DNA of 64,000 bases, taken from contig DRGL01000053.1 in NCBI GenBank assembly GCA_011050085.1, forward strand, positions 18,786-82,785. The letters are read 5' to 3'. The position numbers and the translations under genes were made by a program. Positions 10,643 to 19,083 of the stretch are shown here, piece after piece. The number at the start of each line of letters is the position of its first letter. Position 1 is the stretch's first letter. Source of the stretch: Pricia antarctica. GTDB lineage: Bacteria > Bacteroidota > Bacteroidia > Flavobacteriales > Flavobacteriaceae. The notes below the pieces were generated by a model that was not told where the DNA came from, did not search any database, and saw nothing but the letters and a program-made list of their open reading frames with translations.

Positions 10643-10678
10643 AAAAGCGGGGTGAAAATACATTTTCACCCCGCTTTT
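10643..10678. terminator. Bidirectional rho-independent terminator
   Basis: A 16-bp perfect stem (10643-10658 with 10663-10678) with the core GCGGGGTG/CACCCCGC, a four-base loop, and A- and T-rich flanks on either side. It lies 33 bases downstream of the minus-strand lipoprotein gene at 10711 and is the obvious terminator for it. Confidence 0.85.
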
Positions 10679-10710
10679 AAGTCTAATACTATTATGATTG
10701 CTTATTTACT

Positions 10711-11664
10711 CTAGAAATCTTCTTCATCATCTGGAAATTCCTCTAGCGGACATTCGTATGTGAATTGAACCAAATCATTTACATCTAGAATACCATCTTC
10801 GTTATATGGGTCTTGTGTTGTAAAGGTAAATACTTCAAAATCATTAATACCCGACTGAAATTCCGGCGTATATGCCCTAATATCCATCCTATTGTAGTCT
10901 TCGGGAATCGGAATATCATAAAGACCATTCCCAAAAGGGAAAATTTCAAGAACTCGATTGTTATCTATGGTTACCGTAATGATATCGATACATTCCCCTT
11001 TTACATCAATCCAAAGTGTCTGTAACCTCTGCGTACCAAAACCGCCATCGACAAGCGCGTCATTTGGCACATCGATTTCTTTTTTGGAATAACAAAATGC
11101 ATCACCGCCCAATTCAGTGTTCTCAGTTACCTCCACGTCAAAAGGAACCGTGACATCTGTAAAACGCGCTAAATCAAAATCATTTATATTGGGTATTGCA
11201 TATAAGGTATCATTACCTCTCATGAGGAGTATTTCGTTAACTGTATTCTGTCCTAAAGGTATGGGTGCCGAAACTGTGGTGGATACCAATCCATTAGTTT
11301 CGGAAGCCGGTACACTTTCCGTATGAGTTATACCAGTAGCATCGGTGATGATAAAAATTACGGCGTCAGGAACTCCCGATTTGCAAGAAGGCACCTTCGA
11401 AGTATCACTGGGAATTCTTCCTAAGTAAGAAACTAATCCGAACTGTGCTTCAAGTGGTTCCTCAACCTCGCCGGGTGCTTCATTCCCATCGGTTTCCGTG
11501 GACTCATCAGAAGTATCTTCTTCCGGTTCCTCAGACTGCTCTTCTGCATTCTTTACATCTTCGATTTTATCTGGCTTGGCTTCCAAAGTAGTTGCTTCCT
11601 CCTTCTCGCAACCAAAAAATGTAAATGTCAAAACAAAAATAAACGTATACCATACTTTTTTCAT
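10711..11664 (-). CDS. Secreted lipoprotein with acidic linker, function unknown
   Basis: A 317-aa predicted lipoprotein: signal MKKVWYTFIFVLTFTFFGC with the lipidated Cys at residue 19. A strongly acidic Glu/Asp/Thr-rich spacer follows (about 22-75) and then a soluble, beta-rich domain of about 240 residues with four cysteines, ending in an acidic tail. I recognise no enzyme motif. The layout (lipobox, acidic tether, folded domain) is that of surface-exposed lipoproteins in Bacteroidota and recurs in the two lyase-like lipoproteins of this locus (19542, 24723). It stands alone between two IS remnants and has its own terminator, so a role in the polysaccharide system is only inferred from position. 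Confidence 0.75.
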   Translation of the reverse strand: MKKVWYTFIFVLTFTFFGCEKEEATTLEAKPDKIEDVKNAEEQSEEPEEDTSDESTETDGNEAPGEVEEPLEAQFGLVSYLGRIPSDTSKVPSCKSGVPDAVIFIITDATGITHTESVPASETNGLVSTTVSAPIPLGQNTVNEILLMRGNDTLYAIPNINDFDLARFTDVTVPFDVEVTENTELGGDAFCYSKKEIDVPNDALVDGGFGTQRLQTLWIDVKGECIDIITVTIDNNRVLEIFPFGNGLYDIPIPEDYNRMDIRAYTPEFQSGINDFEVFTFTTQDPYNEDGILDVNDLVQFTYECPLEEFPDDEEDF

Positions 11665-11964
11665 AAATCCATGGGTTTTTTAATATTTATCAATCAAAGC
11701 AGTAAAATCTTATAAATAATTTTAACATCGAGATTTTGAAGAAAGCCTGAATGATAGCTGACCTAACTATGCTAAGTTTATAAATAATTTCTATAAAATT
11801 GTAATTAAAAAAAATTCTAAGAAATTTCTTTCAAATGAATAGCGAAAATATTAATTCTAGTTTAAGTAAACAAATGGTATCCGCCAAATACCAATTTTCT
11901 CTAGTAAAGGTCGATTTTCCTTTAGAGTATTATACTTATTGTTTAATATATTGTATATCCGTTT
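11665..11964. other. AT-rich intergenic stretch, no gene seen
   Basis: Upstream region of the lipoprotein gene, ending where the IS1595-like remnant starts. No exact TAnnTTTG element is seen on the minus strand, and no coding frame or strong hairpin is visible. Confidence 0.5.
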
Positions 11965-12873
11965 AATGTCCACTTGCCGTGATGCTCGGTATCACTAGCC
12001 TGTCGAATATCATTTCCCCGAAATACCTTCTATTGAACTTAGGAACTCGTTCAGGTACATTTGAAAGTATTTTGGCTTATTCTTAATGGTAGGTCCCTAC
12101 AAAGTAAAGTTTGGCGTTGCTTATTACTATGTGCACCGATTTCAAGGTTTCCCTTGTCGTGCGTTCGTCGGACTTTTCGCTTACATATATGTCGACATAT
12201 ACTGCAATATTGACTTACGATGTGCTTTTAGTGGTAAAGACGATTATATCCCCATTGTCCATCGCTTTTTGGAGTTTCCGGTCGGTACACTACATTTTAT
12301 GTTCGGTTAGGACCTTGGCCTTGATATATCTGCACTACAACTCTAACTTTACAGTATCGATGTCCGCCAGAACGTTGCTCTCCACCATTTTCATGACATT
12401 GGCCTTCGTCTTGTTGCCACTCCGTTTTTTCTCTGTCGTGTGGTCGTTAGCCGATGCCCCTATGGTAAAATATCCCTCGTCAGACTCAATCATGCCCTGC
12501 AAAGCGTAGCAGTCGTCCCTTTGACCCGTGGCCTTGCGTAGTTTGTGGACCATGGCCCATACGGGCTCATAGCGTTTTGCACCCAACTGGCGCTGTATCT
12601 CCCTGCTGGAGAATCCCTTCTTGGTGGTGCTCAACAGGAATATGGCCTTGGACCAGGTCATGAAGGACAGCTTGGAACTCTCTATTATTGAGACGCTGCG
12701 CAGCGATATCCTTGCCTTGCACGATTTGCACTGATAGCTCCATTTGTTCTGCAGCCAATAGTGGTCCTTGCCCCGGCAAAGACGGCAGACCAATCCTCCT
12801 TGTTACGTTGTTCCTTATAATACAGACGGTAACTTTTTTCGTCGGTAAAAGTGAACTCCGAAAAAGAATACAT
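11965..12873 (-). pseudogene. Decayed IS1595-family (ISXO2-like) transposase
   Basis: The minus strand encodes, in two frames, a recognisable IS1595-type transposase. The N-terminus (12685-12873) begins MYSFSEFTFTDEKSYRLYY, then the frame shifts near 12790 into 12335-12793. That part carries the zinc ribbon (CRLCRGKDHYW, CKSC), the conserved RQLGAKRYEPVWAMVHKLR and the first catalytic acid block ESDEGYF. Beyond 12335 the C-terminal part is degenerate, with stops, and ends near 11970 with a block resembling KFNRRYFGE. At least two frameshifts and several stops make it inactive. No clear terminal repeats or target duplication were found. Confidence 0.85.
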
Positions 12874-13185
12874 CCGTTTTTCAATTACTTTTTGTTCAAT
12901 AAAATATACGATTATACCACTAGTCTGAGGGGTTTTTACGTGTAAACAACTTATTGTTTTATATCTCTTGGATATAATATTAGGACATTCTTATTTTATC
13001 CGTTTGGTCAAGGCGGAATAATAATAACATTAAAAATTTTACTGATAAAAAAGCAAAGGTTCTTAAAGTCACAGATAAACGTATATTAAGGTATTTGCGC
13101 GTATAATAATAAAGAACAAGATTTTTTTTTTACATCTTTGCACCCATATAAAAAGTATTTTCCTAATTATTATATAAATAACACA
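12874..13185 (+). promoter_or_regulatory. Upstream region of the 4-epimerase gene with a near-consensus promoter
   Basis: No gene is seen. At 13132-13139 CATCTTTG, followed by CACC and preceded by a T-run, is one base off the TAnnTTTG -7 consensus and shares its TTTGCAC tail with other candidate promoters in this window. A transcript starting there would have a leader of about 40 bases before the ATG at 13186. Confidence 0.4.
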
Positions 13186-14196
13186 ATGTCATTAAAAAAT
13201 CTTGCTTTTTCAAATAAGTACAATGTATTAGTTACAGGTGGTGCTGGTTTTATTGGCTCAAACATTTGCAAATGGTTATTGAATAATGGAAATAAAGTAA
13301 GATGCCTCGATAATTTCGCCACAGGCAAAAAAGACAATATAAATGATTTTATTAATCATCCTAATTTTACTTTATTAGAAGGGGACATTAGGGACCTCGA
13401 TGACTGTAAAAAATCTTGTGAAGGAGCCGACTATGTTTTGCATCAGGCAGCTCTTGGCTCCGTACCTCGATCTATAAACGACCCTATAACAACTAATGAA
13501 GTAAATGTATCTGGATTTTTGAACATGCTGGTTGCCTCCCGTGAAGAAAAAATAAAACGTTTTGTATATGCCGCTAGTTCATCCACATATGGAGATTCAG
13601 AATCGATGCCTAAAGTGGAGGAGGTTATTGGAAAACCTCTTTCTCCTTATGCCATCACAAAATATGTAAATGAACTCTATGCTGAAATTTTTGCCAAAAC
13701 TTACGGACTAGAAACTATTGGACTTCGTTACTTTAATGTTTTCGGTAGAAATCAGGATCCAAATGGAGCTTACGCTGCCGTTATACCTAAATTTGTAATT
13801 CAGTTGGTGAATCACGAAACTCCAACTATTAATGGTGATGGAAGTTTTTCTCGTGATTTTACATATATTGATAATGTCGTAGAAGCCAATATTCGTTCGC
13901 TTATCGTAAAAGATTCGGAAGCAATTAATACTGTGTATAATGTCGCATATGGTGAACGTACTACGCTGAATGAACTTGTCAAGTTACTTATTGAATATCT
14001 ATCTAAATTCGACGACTATATAAAATCTATTAACGTTAAATATGGTGCAAAACGTGCTGGTGATGTACCGCATTCATTAGCATCAATAGAGAAAGCAAAG
14101 AATTTTTTGGGATATACACCGGAGTATGATATTAAAACTGGGCTTCAAGAAGCGGTTGAATGGTATTGGGAGAATTTGAAAAATGACACCATTTGA
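13186..14196 (+). CDS. UDP-N-acetylglucosamine 4-epimerase (WbpP/TviC-like SDR)
   Basis: A 336-aa extended SDR of the WbpP type (group 3 4-epimerases, preferring N-acetylated UDP-hexosamines). Seen: VTGGAGFIGSN (about 16-26), the group-typical LHQAALGSVPRSINDP (about 85-100), YAASSSTYG and Tyr155/Lys159 in YAITK, then RYFNVFG and SFSRDFTYIDN. I use the ATG at 13186; an in-frame TTG at 13138 lies within the probable promoter. It is followed after 40 bases by the dehydrogenase at 14237, the same pairing as TviC/TviB in Vi antigen and WbpP/WbpO, which make UDP-GalNAcA. The order of the two reactions cannot be told from sequence. Confidence 0.9.
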   Translation: MSLKNLAFSNKYNVLVTGGAGFIGSNICKWLLNNGNKVRCLDNFATGKKDNINDFINHPNFTLLEGDIRDLDDCKKSCEGADYVLHQAALGSVPRSINDPITTNEVNVSGFLNMLVASREEKIKRFVYAASSSTYGDSESMPKVEEVIGKPLSPYAITKYVNELYAEIFAKTYGLETIGLRYFNVFGRNQDPNGAYAAVIPKFVIQLVNHETPTINGDGSFSRDFTYIDNVVEANIRSLIVKDSEAINTVYNVAYGERTTLNELVKLLIEYLSKFDDYIKSINVKYGAKRAGDVPHSLASIEKAKNFLGYTPEYDIKTGLQEAVEWYWENLKNDTI

Positions 14197-14236
14197 GCGT
14201 AATCTGTTGAACAATAATCTATAATTTAAATCAAAT

Positions 14237-15517
14237 ATGAATAAAATAAAAATTGCTATCGTCGGTTTAGGATATGTAGGCCTCCCGTTAGCACGACTAT
14301 TTGCCACTAAATATCCTGTAATCGGTTTTGACATTAATGTACGGCGCATAAACGAACTACAGTCCGGAATGGATAGTACATTAGAAGTTGAACAGGAGGT
14401 TTTGAAAAATGTTCTGTCATCAACTCCCAAAATGGAAGTCGGACTTTTTTGTTCAAACCAGATTGAAGATATTGCTGATTGTAACTACTATATTGTTACT
14501 GTGCCCACTCCTGTAGACAGCACTAATAGACCTATTTTGACACCCCTTTATAAATCAAGTGAAACAGTAGGCAGGTCCTTGAAAAAGGGAGATATTGTAA
14601 TTTATGAATCAACTGTATATCCTGGAGTAACCGAAGAAGAATGTGTACCTGTATTGGAAAAGGTCAGCGGACTAAAATTTAATGTTGATTTCTTTGTAGG
14701 ATATTCTCCCGAACGAATAAATCCTGGTGACAAAGAACATACAGTAGAGAAAATCCTTAAAGTTACATCAGGCTCTACGCAAGAAATAGGCAAAAAAGTT
14801 GATGCGCTATATAGCTCCGTCATTACAGCAGGCACTCATCTGGCACCTTCCATTAAAGTTGCCGAAGCCGCTAAGGTTATAGAAAATTCACAGCGTGATA
14901 TTAATATCGCTTTTGTAAATGAATTGGCTAAAATCTTTAATCTAATGTCAATTGACACTGGTGACGTTCTTGAAGCTGCGGGTACGAAATGGAACTTTCT
15001 TCCTTTTAAACCTGGATTAGTCGGAGGGCATTGTATAGGTGTCGATCCATATTATTTAGCACAAAAAGCACAAGCTTATGGATACCACCCAGAGATTATA
15101 TTAGCAGGTCGCCGTATGAATGATGGAATGGGAAAATATGTTGCCTCTGAAGTGATTAAACTAATGGTCCAGCGTGATATAAAAATTAAGGATGCTAATA
15201 TACTCATTTTAGGTATAACTTTTAAGGAAAATTGTCCCGATGTTCGTAATACTAAAGCAATTGACGTTATCAGAAACCTTCAATCCTATGGTACGGAATT
15301 AACTGTTTTCGATCCTTGGGCATCTAAAGAAGAAGTAAAAGAGGAATTCAATTTAGATATTATCAATAAGCTGCCAAATAAAAAATATTCTGGAATTGTA
15401 TTGACTGTTTCGCACAAGGAATTCTTAAATTTAGATTTAAGAAGTTTATTAACTGAAGACGGGCTATTATATGACGTCAAAAGTGTTTTAAAATGTAAAG
15501 TTGATGGGAAATTATAG
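14237..15517 (+). CDS. UDP-N-acetylhexosamine 6-dehydrogenase (WbpO/TviB-like)
   Basis: A 426-aa nucleotide-sugar dehydrogenase acting on UDP-GlcNAc or UDP-GalNAc to give the corresponding uronic acid. Seen: GLGYVGLPL (10-18), TVPTPVD (about 88-94), the family signature GYSPERINPGD (155-165), conserved lysines in the SIKVAEAAKVIENSQRD helix, and the catalytic cysteine C266 in LVGGHCIGVDPYYL. The GHCIGVDPYY block marks the WbpA/WbpO/TviB group and separates it from the UDP-glucose dehydrogenase at 7005. A strong terminator 114 bases downstream ends the two-gene unit. Confidence 0.92.
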   Translation: MNKIKIAIVGLGYVGLPLARLFATKYPVIGFDINVRRINELQSGMDSTLEVEQEVLKNVLSSTPKMEVGLFCSNQIEDIADCNYYIVTVPTPVDSTNRPILTPLYKSSETVGRSLKKGDIVIYESTVYPGVTEEECVPVLEKVSGLKFNVDFFVGYSPERINPGDKEHTVEKILKVTSGSTQEIGKKVDALYSSVITAGTHLAPSIKVAEAAKVIENSQRDINIAFVNELAKIFNLMSIDTGDVLEAAGTKWNFLPFKPGLVGGHCIGVDPYYLAQKAQAYGYHPEIILAGRRMNDGMGKYVASEVIKLMVQRDIKIKDANILILGITFKENCPDVRNTKAIDVIRNLQSYGTELTVFDPWASKEEVKEEFNLDIINKLPNKKYSGIVLTVSHKEFLNLDLRSLLTEDGLLYDVKSVLKCKVDGKL

Positions 15518-15630
15518 TCTTTATAAAGTTCTTTAATTTTATGCAACTCACATGGATATAAATCTAAATAAATCCATATTTATTTAATACTCCACCATTT
15601 TTTAAGACTATCTCATAAAGTGTGTAAATA

Positions 15631-15664
15631 AAAAAATAGCGGTGGCATTCCACCGCTATTTTTT
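15631..15664 (+). terminator. Rho-independent terminator after the epimerase/dehydrogenase pair
   Basis: A 15-bp perfect stem (15631-15645 with 15650-15664), core TAGCGGTGG/CCACCGCTA, loop CATT, ending in a T-run. The A-run at its 5' side means it could also act on the opposite strand. Confidence 0.9.
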
Positions 15665-15699
15665 AACTTTAAATTTTCACATAATTATGTAGAAATAAG

Positions 15700-16290
15700 A
15701 AGTAAGCGACGATTTTCTAAAACAGTTCAAGAATGGCGATGAGCTTAACGGTTTTTGAAGGAATTCCAAAAACGCCGTATCGAGAAGATAGTCGAAGGTA
15801 AGCTTGACGGTTACTTGGAAAATGAAAAAAATCGAAAGCGGAAAGGCGAAAACTCCCGCAACAATCATTCCAAAAAAGAAGGTGCGTATCTCCTTCGGAG
15901 AATTAGACATGTTTTTGCTCAGGGAACCGGACGAGTCCTTCAGCCCCATGGTTGTGCCTAAACGGGGCAACCTCCTAATTAACTTCATCAGGAACATTAT
16001 CATATCGCTCTATACAAAAGGCACAGGCAACAGCGATATTAAGGAGCAGATATGAGAGGTCTACAAGTTCGACGTATCCACTTCCACCATATCGCGGATT
16101 ACTGGTATAGTATATAAAGTTATCGTAGCCTAGCACAACCGTCCGTTGAAACAGCTCTACCATATCGTTTGGATGGTAGTATCGTCTTCAAGGTCAGGGA
16201 AACTTACTAGGTCATGAACAAGACGGTTTAAGTGGCCGTAGGACTTCGCAGGTAAGGAAAAAAAAAGGTGCTCGGTTATTTCGGTTCGGA
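15700..16290 (+). pseudogene. IS256/mutator-family transposase remnant, N-terminal half only
   Basis: Plus-strand coding in alternating frames matches the first half of IS256-type transposases. It begins around FKNGDELNGF, continues with KRRIEKIVEGKLDGYLENEK, and then (other frame) the PRD-like block LREPDESFSPMVVPKR, a helix-turn-helix region (SLYTKGTGNSDIKEQIYEVY, DVSTSTISRIT) and the start of the catalytic domain (near QLYHIVWM and KKVLGYFG). Coding similarity stops near 16290, where repeats of an IS21-like end begin. Several frameshifts and stops show it is dead. The rest of the transposase is not found elsewhere in the window. Confidence 0.7.
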
Positions 16291-16572
16291 TTGTGCCACT
16301 AATTCGGAGTCTTTGTGCCAGCCATTTCGGTTCAAACCGTGCCAATAATCTCGGTTCGTTTTGTGCCGGTCGATTTTGGCCAGGAATCAAAACGGTTCGA
16401 TTTATATCATTTTTTAACGGGTCGTTTTGTGCCACGGTTCACATGGCCCACTAGTCACTTTGAGAGATCAAGTAATACCTTATCGCGCTAACATAAAACC
16501 CAGATATGTCCAAATCACTTAATCCAATGGACCTAAAACAAATTATCACCTTACATCTGGACGGTTACATCA
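16282..16572 (+). mobile_element. Left end of an IS21-like element with istA start, truncated
   Basis: Six degenerate copies of a CGGTTCG...TTGTGCCA motif start at 16282, 16305, 16328, 16352, 16393 and 16418, which is the multiple terminal repeat layout expected for IS21-type transposase binding. An ATG at 16506 then opens a frame starting MSKSLNPMDLKQIITLHLDG, the N-terminus typical of IstA. The frame is lost after about 22 codons, near 16572, where the minus-strand IS3-family remnant begins. Everything downstream of this point in the IS21-like element is missing. Confidence 0.65.
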
Positions 16573-17274
16573 ACCACTGTCCGTCCATGGAGTTGGAAAC
16601 GCTCCAATTGAGTATTTTTCTACTGTAAAGATCGATTATCGCGTTCATGTACATAAATCCCCGCAGCATGGGGATATAGGTGATATCGGTCTGCCAGACC
16701 TGACCGGGCCTTTCGATCTTCAGGTCTTTCAGAAGATAGGGATATTTATAGTTCGCAGGATCCTTGATAGTGGTCCTTGGCTTTCTGTAAACGGTCTGGA
16801 GTCCCATGAGCCTGTATAGCCTACGGACCCTTTTTACGTTTACCCGATGGCCCAGGTCAAGGTTCAGGCAGTCCGTCATGCGCTCCACGCCATAATACGG
16901 ATGTTCAATAAAATGGGTGTCGATCTCCCCCATCAGCCTTAGGTTGTACGGACTCTCGCTCCTGGGTCTGTAATATGGCCCGGAACGGTGGATCTTAAGA
17001 AGTTTGCACTGTTGTACAAGACTTAGCCTTGGATGGCATTTTACCACCTTCTTCCTTCTCTCGGTGGTGCTCATTTGCCCAAGGCTTTCCTTAAAAAATC
17101 GTTCTCCACCTGCAACTGGCCGATCTTGTTGAATAGCGGTCCGGTATCCGATGTAGGGTCCTCCTTCTCGGTTTTTGATCTGAAGGCCAGGTCCGCATTG
17201 TCCAAAAATTCCCGTTTCCAACTCGATATCTGGTTCGGGTGGATCTCGAATTTCGCGGCAAGCTCCTGAAGGCT
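16570..17274 (-). pseudogene. IS3-family element, orfB (truncated) and 3' part of orfA
   Basis: This is the left segment of an IS3-family element on the minus strand (its right segment is at 18505-18660). orfA continues from 17274 to its stop at 17071 (EIHPNQISSWKREFLDNAD, then a leucine-rich coiled coil) and overlaps the orfB start (ATG 17072-17074) as ATGA. orfB shows the HTH-like region, then VWQTDITYIPM (first catalytic Asp) and NAIIDLYSRKI (second). It is cut at about residue 168, near 16570, at the junction with the IS21-like end, so the last catalytic Glu is lost. Confidence 0.85.
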
Positions 17275-17343
17275 TTGTAGGCTTCCCTAAAAATAGGACA
17301 GTTGTTAATTCGAATTTACTAATTTTAAATTCACACTGTCACG

Positions 17344-17610
17344 ATGAAAAACAGCAAGTTTAGCGAGAGCCAAATAATCAAAGCTCTTAAAGAGAATGAA
17401 CAGGGAAGATCTGTAGGGGACCTATCCAGAGAATTAGGTATTGACAAGAGTACCTTTTATTACTGGCGTAAAAAGTATGGAGGAATGGAGCAGCAACACC
17501 TTAAGCGTTTAAAGGAGCTCGAGGAAGAAAATAACAGGCTCAAGCAAATGTATGCAGATGTAAGCCTGGACAACAAAATGCTCAAAGACGTTTTATCAAA
17601 AAAGTTCTAA
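17344..17610 (+). CDS. IS3-family transposase OrfA (helix-turn-helix)
   Basis: An 88-aa DNA-binding subunit: N-terminal HTH (SESQIIKALKENEQGRSVGD, about 6-25, then SRELGIDKSTFYYWRKKYGG), followed by a leucine-zipper coiled coil (LKRLKELEEENNRLKQMYAD, about 54-73) for multimerisation. Near its 3' end the heptamer A-AAA-AAG (17598-17604) sits in the phase needed for -1 slippage, which would fuse it to OrfB as the active OrfAB transposase. Full length for the family. Confidence 0.92.
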   Translation: MKNSKFSESQIIKALKENEQGRSVGDLSRELGIDKSTFYYWRKKYGGMEQQHLKRLKELEEENNRLKQMYADVSLDNKMLKDVLSKKF

Positions 17611-18488
17611 GACCTTCCGACAAAATAGTTCGAGTCAAGTATCTCATAAAAGATTATTTAGTACCTGTTGTACGAGCCTGTAATGTTGTAGGACTTACCA
17701 GATCAATGTGGTACTACCAGAGTAAAAAGGACGATAGAGAAGTCATTGATAAGTTGACTCAACTAGCAGAAGCCTATCCTACCCGAGGTTTTGATGAATA
17801 TTATTATAAGATCCGTCGTGAAGGTCTAAAGTGGAACAGAAAACGTGTATTACGAGTTTATCGAGAGATGAAGCTCAGTCTTAGACGTAAACATAAGAAG
17901 CGTTCGGTAAAACGCGTAAAGCAACCTTTAGAAACGCCTGCTTTACTTAATGAATGTTGGAGTATGGATTTTATGAGTGATGCACTTACAGATGGTAGAA
18001 AAGTACGGGTATTCAATGTAATTGACGATTGTAACAGAGAGGCTCTTGCTATTGATGCAGGACTTTCTTATCCTGCCAGAGCTGTAGTAGAGACCCTAAC
18101 CGATTTAAAAGAAGAGTTTGGAACTCCTAAATATATTAGATGCGATAATGGGCCAGAGTTTATCTCCAAAACATTTACAAAATGGTGCGGGGAGAACTTT
18201 ATTGAAATCAAATACACACAACCCGGTAAACCAATGCAAAATGGGTACATAGAACGTTTTAATCGCTTCTTTAGAGAAGATATCCTGGATGCGTATTACT
18301 TCAAGGATATTCATCAACTTCAAAAGATAAGCGACAACTGGAGGGAGGATTATAATTTTAATCACCCTCATAAATCTTTAGGGAATAAATCCCCAAAAGA
18401 ATATATGCCCAGGTTTGATGAAGAATTTAAATTCTTCATCAAACCTGAATTAAATAACAACTATTTATCGAATTTTAAGGTGTCCTAA
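17605..18488 (+). CDS. IS3-family transposase OrfB (DDE integrase core), read by -1 frameshift
   Basis: The -1 frame opens right after the slippery site (VLRPSDKIVRVKYLIK) and runs to 18488; the first ATG is at 17706, so independent initiation would omit part of the N-terminus. Seen: the HTH_21-like region, then the retroviral-integrase fold with WSMDFMSDAL (first Asp), FNVIDDCNREA, RCDNGPEF (second Asp) and KPMQNGYIERFNRFFRED with the catalytic Glu. The C-terminal YNFNHPHKSLGNKSPKEYM is typical. No stops interrupt it, and all three DDE positions appear present. Confidence 0.9.
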
Positions 18489-18504
18489 AAAGGGGAAGTC
18501 TACA

Positions 18505-18660
18505 GCTGCTCTGCTCCTTTACCGCTTCAATGGCGACCTTGGCCTTGAACTATGCACTGAACCTGCTTGCCGGCAGGCAGGTTTTCTTCTTGTTCTTTTC
18601 ATATTTGACAGGGTCAAATTACAATTTAACTTCCTGTCCTAAATTTGGGGAGTATTATAT
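18505..18660 (-). pseudogene. 5' end of the interrupted IS3-family element (orfA start, inverted repeat)
   Basis: The minus strand reads MKRTRRK from an ATG at 18600-18602, then a 20-nt palindrome-like insertion (18562-18581), then FSA, a stop (TAG), and FKAKVAIEAVKEQSS up to the intact IS at 18504. This is the expected IS3 orfA N-terminus apart from the insertion and the nonsense codon, so the element was already decayed or decayed further after insertion. The outer end near 18630-18655 (CTGTCCTAAATTTGGGG on the plus strand) resembles a terminal repeat. Confidence 0.75.
18562..18581. repeat. 20-nt near-perfect palindrome (REP-like) inside a transposase gene
   Basis: CCTGCTTGCC-GGCAGGCAGG, self-complementary at 9 of 10 pairs, GC-rich in an AT-rich region. 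It sits exactly between codon 7 (RRK) and the continuation FSA of an orfA, where related proteins have no insertion. It therefore looks like a small mobile palindromic repeat rather than transposase sequence. Confidence 0.6.
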
Positions 18661-19083
18661 ACTTCTAATCGAGCTTGCATAGCCACACTACCAAATGATT
18701 TAGAATTCTCAAGAGAGCGACCTCCATTTCGCCGTGAAAATGACGCGGAATACATAATGCAATTGTTTTAATTAAACACGAATGTAAAAAAGGTAAAATC
18801 GGGCTTGTAAAAGTGAAAAGTCATAAATAATCTTAAATTAAAGTTAAAAATACATATCAAGATATCTGCTATGACCAAACTTTACGTAACAATATGGTAA
18901 TTCAACGGATATTTTCGTAGTTCACCGTTAAATTTATACAATTAATTACGCTAAAAATTTTTCTGTTCGAGTTAGATTCCTATTTTTGCACCAATGCAGT
19001 TTGCCGATAAAATTTGCATTTCATCGATACTAAAATAAATTTTGTTACGTTTTCGAATCTAATAGTTTTTTATTTAACCACTT
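18661..19083 (+). promoter_or_regulatory. Intergenic region with a consensus -7 promoter element
   Basis: No gene is seen between the IS cluster and the small ORF at 19084. TATTTTTG at 18981-18988, followed by CACC, is an exact TAnnTTTG match on the plus strand and would start a transcript about 90 bases before 19084, running toward the beta-helix lipoprotein. The -33 region is T-rich without a clear TTG. Confidence 0.45.

Larger units (their letters stand above)
17275..18504 (+). mobile_element. Complete IS3-family insertion sequence (1230 bp)
   Basis: The ends are imperfect inverted repeats: left TGTAGGCTTCCCTAAAAATA (from 17276) against right TGTAGACTTCCCCTTTTT (reverse complement, ending 18504). 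The element is flanked by a direct repeat GCT at 17272-17274 and 18505-18507, the 3-bp target duplication expected for this family. It carries orfA and orfB in a -1 frame relation. It is inserted in orfA of another IS3-family element; removing it and one GCT rejoins that frame as KEQSSLQELAAKFE. Both orfs look intact, so it may be the only potentially active element in the window. Confidence 0.88.

Noticed and set aside
16282..16434. CRISPR-like array (six short repeats at 23-41 base spacing)
   Set aside because: Repeats are degenerate, spacers too short and uneven, no cas genes, and an istA start follows directly; fits an IS21-type end.
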